Of a DNA stretch of 64,000 nucleotides, positions 1-11,845 are shown in pieces. Both the position numbers and the translations under genes were made by a program. Under the pieces are notes generated by a model that saw only the letters and a list, made by a program, of their open reading frames with translations, made no database searches and had not been told where the DNA came from. Position 1 is the stretch's first letter. Every line of letters begins with the position of its first letter. The DNA is from Hordeum vulgare subsp. vulgare (lineage: Eukaryota; Streptophyta; Magnoliopsida; Poales; Poaceae): positions 438,431,529 to 438,495,528 of the forward strand of contig NC_058522.1 in assembly GCF_904849725.1 (NCBI RefSeq). The letters are read 5' to 3'.

Positions 1-3000
1 GGGACTCTGGCTGGAACGCGTATCCAAGCTCGCAACTCGGGATCCTCGACCAGCACGCAATCTGACATGACACGCCAGGTGAGTACTTTGAATGTACTCG
101 CAAGCTCACAACAAACATCAACATTAAGGCAAGACAACATCATCGCAATCAAGATTAGGTAAAGATCTATCATCATCGAAGGTATAGTTGAAAATAACTA
201 TACCACGCTACTCTCACGTACTCTGGTGACCAACTCGTGACTTTGGCAAGAACCCTTCAGTGAATATCCTCAAGACAGACACCAAGACTTGTCACCAGCA
301 TGATGCCCAAGTGCTACCATACTCAGACGAGTTCTTCCATCATTATTATCACTACTATGGTTATGGTTGACCACCTACTCAGGTCTGGACGGGCTGTCCA
401 ATACCGCGGACGCAGCTATTCGAATAGATTTTTCACACTGCAGAGGTTGCGCACTTTACCCACACCATGGAGTACCTGGCCTCGTGATCCCATTCGGGTG
501 GACCAGCGTTGCTCCAACAAAACCTGCCTGACCCGTGACTCTCCCATCGTACCACCGACATTCATCCTCCCCGGAGTCCTGCCCTGGGTGGCCCCTTTGT
601 CCTCATGGCACCTGCCACCATCGTGGCCAAACTAAACTGTCCCAAATGGGGACGGGCCCATACAACTCAACTGGGCTCACAAGGTTAATGCCATCTACCG
701 GGCCAGGGTAGCACGCGCGCATAACCTTCCCTCTTTGGTGGTACCAATAAAAGAACACGCGATCAGACCAAGTCAAGGTCGTCCCATACGAGCAAATGTG
801 ATTGCATGGATAAGCCCGCACATGTGACTCTTGATCAACCAACTAATTATCTTATCCCCAAATAATATTTCTGTCATAGCTGACACTCCGATATCATAGT
901 AATCCAATAACCAATAAGCTCAAGCCACTGCTATTGATTCATATCCACCAATTGCCGGATGAAACCCAAAATAATCATAGACAATAATCTTCAATGTCAT
1001 GGCATCAACTAGTGGGTAAAATACTAGTAACTAACAACCCCGTACTCAACATGGTAGTCACCTATTCAAGAATTTATTCAAACATTGCATAACCTAATCC
1101 ATACTACAAACAATTATACTTGTGATTAAAGTAATTGGTTAAACTATGATATTGCAATGCAATTATGCAAATGAGGGTTGTGGCTTGCCTAGGGGTGATG
1201 GAACCATGTAGGAGGAGGTGCGGAGAGTCCACAGAATTGAGTGCCGGAAACAGTTCTCTCTCGGAGGGGCTATTTAGAGGCAAGGGCAAAATGGCCATTT
1301 TCAGAATGCGAACACATAATGAAAATGATACCATCATGACGGGCTCGACAAGACGAAGACGTGGGCTTTGGAATCACCTCGATCGGAGTTGCGAGAAAAA
1401 TAATATGAATAGCTGACTGTTAGAGACCATTCTGCAAAAAGAATAATTGCACATAGGTCCGTGTCAGCACTACGGCTCGTGCCTCCTCTGAGAATACGCT
1501 TTCCTGGAAGCGAAAGCGTATTCATGGAAATACGTTTCCACTTATCCTCGCCGGCGATGCTCCTCTCACCGACAGGTGGGGTCGGGGCCCACCCGTCAAA
1601 TCCTCTCTCTCTCCTCCTCACCCTCCTTCTTCTTCCCCCAACTGAAGCCAGAGGGGAGACCGGCCGACGCCGGCGCTCTTTCAATCGGCTCCGTCCACCT
1701 CCGGTGGAGCTCGGACCACCGGAGTGTTCCCCGAGGCGAAGCGCATCCATCCATCCCACCCACAGACTCCAACGGCGACGGGGATGGCGATGAGCTCGAG
1801 CCTGGCGGACGGTGGCGTCGGTGGGAGATGGGCATGACGCTATGGGGGAGGAGGCAAGGCACTAAAGAGGTGAGGGGCTTCGTCGGAGTTCAGGAGGCCT
1901 CCAGGTGATGGTGGGAGGGAGAGATAGTGGGTGGCTCGTCGGAATTTAGCCAGAACCGAGCGGCGGCCTCGGCGGCCAATGGAGGGGTAGGAAGCTCCTC
2001 GAGAGAGATGGAGAGGTTGGGGAGGACTGGTGGAGTGAGATGGAGAGCTTGGTGAGGTCGAGGCACCTCAGGGCGGCTTATATAGCTGCGGCAACAAGAG
2101 GAGACGAGGACGACCGCCGTGGAAATCTTAGCCACGCACTCAAGCTCCGGTGCGACGAGGTTGGCCGGTAGCGGCGTCGAGCAGCTTCTCAGAGGAGTGG
2201 AGAGGCCTCGGGTGCGCTCCGGAAGACTCGAGAAAGAAGAAGACCAAGGAAGACGATGATGGCGGGCACAGGTAGAACACGGCGGAGCTCGTCGCGGCGC
2301 GGCGAGGAAGAAACTAGAGGGGGAGAGGGGTCCAGGAGGAAGACGACGTCGAGGGGAAGCCCCTAGACATGGCTAGGTGTCGAGGGAGAGGAGGAAACCG
2401 ACGAGGCCGAGGGCTCCACTGCCATAGTGCGCATATGGCATGCTAAAGGCATGGTAACCGCGTGAACTAGCGCACATGGTGCACCCTTGCATGCAGCATG
2501 TTGTCTAGCAGCGAGTCCTTCCAAGGACTAGTTCCTCTGAGGTGATAGATAGACAAAAGAAACTAAGAGGAGATGGGAGGCTTCACTGGCAGTTTGTTGC
2601 AGCCAACTTGGCCATATTACTAAGATAAACAGGTGGATGATAAGAGCCAAATATGATGTGTGAGAGGTTAAGGGTAGGAAGGACTACAATCCTGGGAAGT
2701 TTGAGAAGAAAAGGACCAAGATTTAATAGGGTTGCTTTGCAACTGGCCAATCTGGTCCAGAATACAAATCTTGATGTGGGATTCACCTAACAACTGATAT
2801 GGAGCTGAAATTTGGAGGAGGCTAGTTATGTTGGCATATGAAGACACCATATAAATTTCATACCATCTGGATAAACCAAAGTGATACTTCCTTCACACAA
2901 CATCCTACTAATCAGAATCTTAGAGAAATAGCTTAGGAGAAATGATTAGATTGAATGAGCTCAAATTTGGTGGAGAGATATTTTATAGGTAGGAGAATGT

Positions 3001-3757
3001 CCTGGTAAATTTCAGAAATTATGGAGAAACATAGAGTATAATTGCTTCACAATCCAAAATAATGACCAGATACAAAGATTTGATGTTGTGGTCACACAGT
3101 TGATGGGGTGATGCTCAAATTTGGCGGAGAGGCATGATTTGAGCCTATTGATATCATGGCAAAATTTCAACCCATTTTAATACTCTTAGCTAGCACTTGC
3201 TTCATAAAGCTTCTCGTGGATCAGGAACTTTGGGAATTTGCCAAGAAATATTTACTAGCCAAATGAGGTTGAATTTTGGCATCAGGCAATGATATGGATA
3301 GGAAATAGTGCCCACAAAGTTTGAGAGCAAGCAAGCACATATAAAGGGTACTTGCTTCACAACTTGACAGCTAGGCCAGAATCAGAAAAGGAATATTGGT
3401 GAAATATTTTTGAACATGACAAGGAAGGATTTTGTCATATCTGAGGAAGATATGACCCAAGAAATTTATAAGAATTATTTGGTATTTTTGGAATGATAGA
3501 AATGTGGGTTGCTTCACAACCGAGAGCAATAGGGTTATTACTTTAATAGAAAAAGGAATATTCCCAGAGAAAAGATTATTGGGATTGGCTCAAGATGGAA
3601 ATGACAAGGTCTTGGGATGGTTTGGAGGTTGGCAAGTCACTAGGGAAGAGAAATCAAGGGTGATCCCTTTAGGTTCCAAAATTACCAAGCCATAGAAAAG
3701 AAAATCCAGACCAAAACCAAAAGAAATAGAAATGGGCAAAATCCAGGGTGTTACAAT
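1..3757 (-). mobile_element. Giant LTR A (Gypsy, partial, cut by window start)
   Basis: Reading on the minus strand, the LTR starts at 3757 with TGTAACACCCTGG, the usual opening of Del/Tekay-type grass Gypsy LTRs, and runs out of the window on the left. A TATA box (CTATATAA on minus) lies at 2078-2085, followed by a GC-rich block (about 2420-1560) and, further downstream, a palindrome at 416-427 and a GAGTAC hairpin near 80-103. The same order occurs in the solo LTR at 20692-34728. Open frames in the GC-rich block show no protein family and I do not call them genes. I cannot see whether A is a solo LTR or the end of a full element. It abuts LTR B at 3758, so it probably inserted into B. Confidence 0.7.
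2078..2085 (-). promoter_or_regulatory. TATA box of LTR A
   Basis: Minus strand reads GCTATATAAGCC, immediately upstream of the GC-rich block. Its position matches the TATA boxes in the solo LTR and in the E4 LTRs. Confidence 0.45.
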
Positions 3758-6634
3758 GAGTACTTTGAATGTACTCGCAAACATCCCATGATGTGGGTAA
3801 TGCAGTGGGTACGATAATAAGCGGTATGTAGCATTTGCGGAAAGCAAGCTTTGAAGGTAAATAAACATGATCATAGACGGGTATGGATATGCATCATAAG
3901 CTAGATGGTATCTAGAAGGACAGGTTACAGATATCAACATATGTGTTGAGGGCTGAACACTTCGGGTTCACCCGATATGCCAAGTCAACAAACTTGGTGA
4001 TATCATTTATTTCATGTAACTCCTTGAACACACACACACACACACACACTTGGTTTATGCAGAAACGACTGGACATAGTTTAAGCAGGATTACCCAACTA
4101 TCCTTGACCGTGGACACTGCTATTCGAATAGTTTGACACTCTGCACAGGTTGTACGTTGTACCATGAGATCCGGGAAACTTTTGTGTTATCCACGACTCA
4201 CGGTATATAACATACCCGAGGTAAGTACCCTATCAATGTCTTTCCCCTCACGATACTAGACAAAGAGATCCACTCAATTGGTACCCAGCCCACATGATGT
4301 ACGTCTTACGAGCACCAACTCTGGACAGTATCATCCATGCGGGGACCAACGGTGTGCCCGGAACACGTAAAAACGGCATAGTCGACCTACCTGGTACGAC
4401 CCCGTCACGACAGTGACCACATATAACTCCCGCCACTAGTAATGTGGCTCTTTACTAACACCGACCAAAGTAATAAACAAAGCCCCGTCCCATAAAGGGG
4501 TATCGTGGTCGTACATGTAAGGTGGGACGGTCGACATATCATAAATCTATTCCTGTTTCCGAAACCACTCACACCAAATATACCCGGTGCACCACTTCTT
4601 CACAAGTGGCCACCTAACTCATCATCACCCTTGGGCATTAGTGGCACCCGACGAGGTTTTCGTAAACCTTTGATATTTACCATCATCATGCTCATGCTTG
4701 TACTATGCTTAGCTCTACTTGTCAACATAATATTAGTGTGACACTCATAGGTGGTAGGATCATACTCAAATGCAAGTGCTCCGGAGGAGCCATCGGAAAC
4801 ATCATACCAATGATTTACCGAGTATTCATGATCATATGCAACGGGAATATTTGCTCTACTAGCATGCAAATAATATTTTGCTCAAACATGGTCAAAGGGC
4901 TGCTTGCCTTTGCTCACATAAGTTCTCGGGGTCTTTGGGGTCTTCTGCTCCAACTCCGAGTACTCCGTCTACCCTTCAACTATCATCAGAAACAACCACA
5001 GTAAGCCACACATCAAGCAGAAACAAAAGTGCTAAATAAATAGGAGTTTTATTTTTCTTGGACCTCTCTCGTCATAAGAAAAATACCTGAAGCTTGATAT
5101 AGGAGGTTTGGATCATCAGGGAATTTTGAATGGATGAAAGGAAGAATAGGTGATCTTAAAAGAAGTCTACAGAAAATATTATGATAAAAATGAGTGGAGG
5201 CCCTCATTTAATAGAGCATAATTTTAGAAACACCTAGGAAGTTGTTTCACTAGATTTGGAGGTCATATGACTATTATAGGGATTTTCTAATGTTGGATAA
5301 ATAGCAAAAGAAAGCTATTTATTTAATACAACAAAATGATGCCAGAGAAAAATGTTGACCAAGGCTTCAAAAATAGGGCATGATACTAGATGGCTCTGGA
5401 ATTTGGAATCACTCCATTTGGAGTTGATTTGAGTACTGTAGGAATTTTGAAAGGTGAGGCTAGGAGTATTCAAATCTGTTTTTGAATAATGATACAACAG
5501 AAAAGTTGTTTGGAGATAGCCCTTGATTTTATGAACCTGCAGGATTTCGAATCATCAAATTTGGGGCTCAAATGAATTTACTACAGATTTTTGAAGTTTC
5601 AAAGAAAAAGAAAAATAAAAGAAGGGGGCTACCAGGGAGTCTATTGTGCGCTTAGGGCGATAGATGGCCACTAGGCCGGCACATCTGTTCGGGTCGCTAG
5701 AGAAGGGGCAACGTCGAAGGCGTATTGCGCTCGATGCTCGTTCGCCTCAGGGAAGCGGATCTAGCTGGAGTCGCCTCCACTTAACAGAGCCTGGACCCAC
5801 CCATCAGTGGCCCAGTCCAGATGGTTGGCCGACAGGAAGGTCCTAACGACAAGCTCTTCTTCAAGCTCCCGTCGAGGGGAGGCAGAGGGGTCTGGTGGTG
5901 GTTCCTGGCGCCTCCAGCCACCACTTCGGGCGAGTTGGCCACCGGGGTGCCCAGGGCGGAGGGTCGCATCCGTCCTGGTGCCGTTTGCCCGCCGGGGAGA
6001 GCCGCCGCAACGAGGGCTTGGCTAGCATCAGAAATGGCCATCGGCCACCCTGGTTGCATGCGCTAGACGCCCGACACTGGAGCTGCAGCGAGGGAGGGTG
6101 CTTCGGGTCGACGAGGGGAAGGCGCCAGGCAGTCCCGAAGGGAGGAAAACCCTGGGGGTTGAGAGAATTTAGGGGGGCGAACAGTGACATGGCGGCCACG
6201 CGGGGAAATTCGAGCTTGAGAGCTCGAACTGCTTGGTCATAGAGGCTTCTGGGAGAGAAGAGGAGCTGGGGGAGCCAGGCAGGGCTTGGGTAGAGGATAA
6301 AATGGAGGGGGCACACACGAGGGTTCGGGAGCTCTCTGGTGCTCCCCGTGCATGGCGAGAGCACGCGTGCCAGGGAATACTTGGCTGCTTCTGGGCGTCG
6401 GGAAGGGCTTGTACCGGTCAAGGGAGATGCCAAAGTGCTCTGAGACACGGAGCAACGGCCGGAAATGAGCTGCAGCAAGAGAACAAGGGGTAAAGCACAG
6501 TTATTGCATGCTGCCAGCATGGTCACCGTGGCCACTCATGTCTATAGGGTCCCCATGACGAGTCAAACATGTCCAACACGCAAGGCATACTTGCAGGAGG
6601 GAGGTTGAGGAGTTTGGAAGTATATGAAGATGGT
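3758..6634 (-). mobile_element. Giant LTR B, part 1 (3' part of the LTR)
   Basis: This stretch shares the layout of LTR A: a GAGTAC hairpin at 3760-3778, a CCGTGGACACTG motif at 4108-4119, a palindrome at 4120-4131, then at higher coordinates a GC-rich block (about 5640-6440). A short CA dinucleotide run sits near 4029-4049. E1 interrupts it at 6635 and the LTR resumes at 16093. The true left end of B is not seen because LTR A abuts it at 3757/3758. Frames in 5640-6535 look like spurious GC-rich ORFs without recognisable domains. Confidence 0.65.
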
Positions 6635-8076
6635 TGATAACCCACAAGTATAGGGGATCACAACAGTTTTCGAGGGTATTGTATTCAACCCAAATTTATT
6701 GATTCGACACAAGGGGAAGCCAAAGAATATTCTCAAGTATTAGCAGTTGAGTTGTCAATTCAACCACACCTCGAAGATTTAGTATCTGCAGCAAAGTATC
6801 AGTAGCAAGGTAGTGTGATAGCAACAGTAGCAACAATAACCAATAGCAGCAAAGTGATAGCAGTACCAGCAAAGTAACATCAGTAGAAACAAAGTAATAG
6901 TAGTAGCAGTGACAACAGTAGCGGCAAAGTAACGTAGCAAGGACCGGTAGGAAAAACTTGTAGGCATTGGATCGGTGATGAATGACTATGTCGGATCCTA
7001 TTCATCATGCAACAGTTATAACACGGAGAGATATGTAACTAGCTCCAGTTCGTCAATGTAATGTAGGCATGTATTCCGTATGTAGTCATACGTGCTTAGG
7101 GAAAAGAACTTGCATGACATCTATTGTCCATCCCTCCCGTGGCAGCGGGGTCCTAATGGAAACTACGGGATATTAAGGTTCTCCTTTTAATAAAGAACCG
7201 GACCAACGCATTAACACTTGGTGAATACATGAACTCCTCATACTATGGTCATATCCGGGAGTGGTTCCGGCTATTGTCACTCCGGGGTTGCCGGGTCATA
7301 ACACATTGAAGGTGACTACAACTTGCAAGATAGGATCAAGAACACACATATATTGGCGACAACATAATAGATTCATATCTGAAATCATGGCACTCGAGCC
7401 CTAGTGACAAGCATTAAGCATGGCAAAGTAGTAGCAACATCAATCTCAGAACATAGTGGATACTAGGGATTAATCCCCGTCAAAACTAACTCGATTACAT
7501 GATAGATCTCATCCAACCCATCACCGTCCAGCAAGCCTACAATGAGATTACTCAGGAACGGCGAAGAGCATCATGCAATTGGCGATGAAGGAAGGTTGGT
7601 GATGACGATGGCGACGATCTCCCCTCTCCGGAGCCGAGAACGGACTCAAGATCTGCCCTCCAGAGGAAGAACAGGAGGTGGCGGCGCCTCCGTATCGTAA
7701 AACGCGATGAACTCTTCTCCTTGATTTTTTCCCGGACGAAATGGACTAAATAGAGTTGAGATTGGAGGCGGTGGAGCAACGTGGGCCCCACAAGCCTGCC
7801 ATGCGCGGCCAGGGGGGGCCGCGCCTGGTGGGCTTGTGGGCTCACAGCTCCACCCCTCCGGTTGATTCTTGCGCCAGTATTTTTTATATATTCCACAAAA
7901 ATTCCCCGTAAATTTCCAGGTCATTCTGAGAACTTTTATTTCTGCGCAAAAACAACACCATGGCAATTCTGCTGAAAACAACGTTAGTCCGGGTTAGTTC
8001 CATTCAAATCATGCAAATTAGAGTCCAAAACAAGGGCAAAAGAATTCGGAAAAGTAGATACGACGGAGACGTATCA
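6635..8076 (-). repeat. E1 3' LTR
   Basis: Begins TGATAACCC and ends ACGTATCA on plus, that is TGATACGTCTCC...GGGTTATCA on minus. It is 1442 bp, equal to the other E1 LTR. It contains a triplet-rich AGC/AGT tract (about 6780-6945) and a nested hairpin at 7787-7840: outer arms CCCACAAGCC and GGCTTGTGGG, inner arms GCGCGGCC and GGCCGCGC. Confidence 0.93.
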
Positions 8077-8090
8077 ACTCCCCCAAGCTT
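8077..8090 (-). promoter_or_regulatory. E1 3' polypurine tract
   Basis: Minus strand AAGCTTGGGGGAGT directly abuts the 3' LTR start TGATACGTC, the position where plus-strand DNA synthesis is primed. An identical 14-mer recurs at 10002-10015. Confidence 0.85.
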
Positions 8091-10001
8091 AAAGCCTTGC
8101 TTGTCCTCAAGCAATTCAATTGACAAACTGAAAGAGACAAAAGAAAAAAATTTACGAACTCTGTTTGATCTTGTTGTTGCAACTATGTCTAACTCATATC
8201 CAGAATTTCAGCAAGATCACAAGCTAACCACATAAGCAAATGACATCTAGGTATCATGGTAAACTCATATCAATGGCATAATCAAATAGCGAGCAAATAA
8301 TAATGAGTTTCAAACGTCAACACTTCAATCACAACAATCATGAAGCAGTACGAACAAATGGTATCTCGCTAGCTCTTTCTGAGATCGCAAAACATAAATG
8401 CAGAGCACCTTCAAAGACCAAGGGCTGACTAAACATTGTAATTCATGGCAAAGAAGATCCAGTCACAGTCATACTCAACATCAGTCAAAAGCAAAGCATA
8501 AAAATGACATAGGTGCTCTCTAATTGGTGCTTTTATAAGAATAGGATGACTCAACAGTAACATAAATAGACAAGCCCTTCGCAGAGGGAAGCATTGATTT
8601 GCAGAGGTGCCAGAGCTCAAGCTTTGTAAACACAGATAATAATTTTGGGTGGAACGCTTTCATTGTCAACGCAATGACCAAGAGTTATCACCATCTTCCA
8701 CGCTACACATGCTATAGGCAGTTCCCAAACAGAAAAGTAAAGTTTTGACTCCCCCACCACCGATCAATCACACTCCACCACTAGCCGAATACTCGGGTGT
8801 TGTCCATACCAACATCAATCCAGGGGAAGTTTTGTTTGCAATTATCTTTCAGATTTGAGCATGGAACTGGGCATTCCAATTACCGGCCCCTTTCTCGTGA
8901 ATGATAGTGAATAAACACATATCGAGGATAAAACGCCTAGCATGGAAGATACTGATAGCCCCCTGTCACCACATGAGCGGTTCGGGCATGCAAAACAGAT
9001 TATTTCTTGAAGATTTAGAGAGTGGCACATGCAAATTTACTTGGAACGGCAGGTAGATACCGCATATAGGTAGGTATGATGGACTCATATGGAACAACTT
9101 TGGGTTTATGGAAGTGGATGCACAAGCAGTATTCACGCTTAGTACAAGTGAAGGCTAGCAAAAGACTGGGAAGCAACCAACTAGAGAGCGACAACAGTCA
9201 TCAAGATGCATTGAGATTAACTAACATCGAGTGCAAGCATAAGTAGGACATAAATCACCATGAACATGAATATCATAGAGGCTATGTTGATTTTGTTTCA
9301 ACTACATGCGTGAACATGCGCCAAGTCAAGCCACTTGAATCATTCAAAGGAGGATACCATCCTATCATACTACATCATAGTCATCTCAAAATTCATGTGG
9401 ACATCCAAGACAAACCATTATAAGCTCCTAGCTAATTAAGCATGGCATCAGAAACTATGATCTCTAAGTTGTCATTGCAAATATGTTTCTCTCATAACAA
9501 AGCTAAATCGGGAACGATGAGCTAGTCATATTTACAAAAACAAAATAGATCGAGTTCATACCAGCTTTTCCAGGCTCAGTCACTTCATCATATATCGTCA
9601 TTATTGCCTTTCACTTGCACGACCGAATGATGTGAACAATAATAAGAGTGCTCGTGCATTGGACTAAGCTAGAATCTGCAGGCAAACACAAAGGAGAAGA
9701 CAAAGTAATATGGCTCTTTGACAGATAAACAGATATGCATGCGAGAGACACTAAACATTGTAACCATGGTCTTCTACCTCGACCCAAAGAAAAAGAAAAC
9801 TATTTACACGGGAAAGCTCCCAACAAGAAAAAGAAGAACAAGAAAATATTTTTGGGTTTTCTCAAACTAGACAAACACACGAAAAGAAAACGAGAAAAAG
9901 AAAACAAAATAAACTAGCATGGATGATACAGTGGCAAAGTGTGAACACCGACTAACAAAGTGAAAGCCTAAGCAAGAATATAAAGTCGGTGAGAAACACG
10001 T
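8091..10001 (-). other. E1 non-coding region between internal and 3' polypurine tracts
   Basis: About 1.9 kb without a believable gene. It is collinear with 29006-30895 of E2. A frame at 8842-9030 (62 codons) has a matching frame in E2 at 29955-30143, but the differences are all amino-acid changing, so I read it as chance. Confidence 0.75.
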
Positions 10002-10015
10002 ACTCCCCCAAGCTT
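10002..10015 (-). promoter_or_regulatory. E1 internal copy of the polypurine tract
   Basis: Minus strand AAGCTTGGGGGAGT is identical to the 3' polypurine tract at 8077-8090 and lies about 1.9 kb upstream of the 3' LTR. The equivalent site exists in E2 (28992-29005) and E3 (35476-35490). Confidence 0.7.
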
Positions 10016-10159
10016 AGGCTTTTGGCCTAAGTTGGTCTACTCCCATGGATGGTCCGGGCGATACCCAAAATCACAATGAGGGTTGTACGGGAGCGCTGCA
10101 GCCACTACCTGAATAGCTGCCTCACGGAGACGAGCAACCTTTTCCTCCCTCTCATACTC

Positions 10160-11062
10160 CTATGCCTCTCCTGTGGTTATGTAATATCTTCGTTTTACCT
10201 GAAAGTCAAAGAAGGCAGGAGCAGGAAGGGTAATATAGAAAACACGTTGCCGGTTAAATATTAAACGGTATAGGAGGGATTCATCATCCCTCTCAAGGAA
10301 CTGATAGCGTGTCAAAGCGGCGTGATCAAGGAAAGCTGTATGGAGCGGGGGATCTCCTTCGCGGATGGGTACTCCAAGAAAATTTGCTATGCGAGTGGCA
10401 TAGATCCCACCAAAGAAATCCCCTTCATTAGCATTATTATTCAGCCTCCTTGCTATTATAGCTCCCATGTTGAAACTTCTATCACCCGTTACTGCGCTCT
10501 TAAGAATACTAAGGTTAGGTGCGTAGAGGTGACAATGCTCAATCTTGCCGTTAATGCATCCACCTATGAAGAGGGCAAAGTAATGCAAGGCAGGAAAATG
10601 AATGCTCCCCATGGCAGCCTGCGTAATATCTCTAGTTTCTCCGACAGTTATACTAGAGAAAAAAAAATCTCTAACCGAAGATTTAGGAGGATCATTGAGA
10701 CTACCCCAAATAGGTATCTTGCAAATTCTATTGAAATCCTCTAAATCCATGGTATACGATTTGTCATAGAGTTAAAACAGTACAGATGTGTCACGGCCAA
10801 CTGAAAATTTGAATCTATGAACAAAATAGGCAGTGAGAGTAACGTACTGTTCACATTTATCGGAGATGAATTCTTCGAGTCCGACATTGTGAACAAGTGT
10901 ATCAAACTCGTCTTTGAAACCTGCCTCAATCATGAATTCATCAGAAGGCCATTCACATGGTTGTACCTGTGCGTTCCTTGGTTGGTAAGGATCGGGCTCC
11001 CGAATCGCGAGACGGGGACCTCTCTTGCTTGAGGAACCACCATGATAGTTTCTCATGAACAT
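10160..11062 (-). pseudogene. E1 ORF2, unidentified retroelement protein (frameshifted)
   Basis: The N-terminal frame is 11062-10772 and the C-terminal frame 10750-10160. Together they match E2 ORF2 (27910-28970) throughout: CEWPSDEF near the start, then an xCK(I/L)P stretch, a central IHFPALHYFALF segment, GGIYATR, and TLPAPAFFDF near the end. A shift around 10750-10772 breaks the frame; the E2 break lies elsewhere, so the ancestral protein was one ORF of roughly 330-355 residues. It occupies the place where RT and integrase would be. I do not recognise the fold. A distant relation to the ATHILA ORF-1 family is possible but unverified. It is unlikely to be functional in this copy. Confidence 0.7.
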
Positions 11063-11845
11063 CTCCCTTTTCTGAAATTTTCAGTGACTCTAAGGAAAAG
11101 TGAACAAGGCCCAACAAAACTCATAGCAACTACTCTGACAAGTGCCTAGAAGCCATATCACGCATAAAAACTACTTCGGACCAGCTAAAATTAGCATGCA
11201 AAGCTCAAGAACAGGATCACCAAGGCAGCAAAAATATGCGAAGTATAGGGCACTAGAGCAAAAACTAATTGGACCAATGGAGGAGTCACTTACCAAGGAG
11301 CAATTTCCCCAAAATAGTTTGGTGAATGGTGCTTGGCACAAGGAGATCGAAAATCCCAGCAAGAAGAGGAAGAACACGGGTTTGAGCTGCAAAACGATTT
11401 TTTCTGGAGGTAGGAGAAGCATATGGAGCTAGAATGAGTGGAGGGGGTGCACATGGGCCCCACAAGCCTAGTAGGTGCGACCAGGGGGGTGCCCACGCCT
11501 CCAGGGCTTGTGACCCACTGGTGCAACCCCCTGACTAGCTCTTCGTCTCAGTATTTTTCAAAAATTCCAGAAAAAATCATACTTGATTTTCAGGACATTC
11601 GGAGAACTTTTATTTTTGGGGTAACTTTTCTACGGGACGCTAAAAGCAGAAAACACGGAAAACTAAACTAAATCTATCATTTTTCTTCTAAGCAATTGAA
11701 AGTGAAAGCTTGGAACAGAGGTGTGTGACTCCTCGATTCATCCATCCCATGGTCATCGAAAGAAATCCGTCAATGAGGTTGATCAAGTCTCCTTGACAAA
11801 CTTTTTCAAATCGCAAAAGAAGACAGAGAATTTTTTGAATAGTCA
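11063..11845 (-). promoter_or_regulatory. E1 spacer with embedded U3-like module
   Basis: Non-coding gap between gag-protease and ORF2. About 11453-11617 resembles the U3 of the LTR on minus: an AAAGTTCTCCGAATG-type segment, then a CCACAAGCC / GGCTTGTG hairpin. E2 has the same arrangement at about 27336-27505. No clear TATA box follows, so promoter activity is an inference. Confidence 0.6.

Noticed and set aside
5861..6535. 224-codon minus ORF in LTR B
   Set aside because: It is in a GC-rich LTR block, with competing frames on both strands and no recognisable motif.
8842..9030. 62-codon ORF shared by E1 and E2 (29955-30143)
   Set aside because: The observed differences are amino-acid changing and there is no wider context, so shared descent of non-coding DNA explains it.
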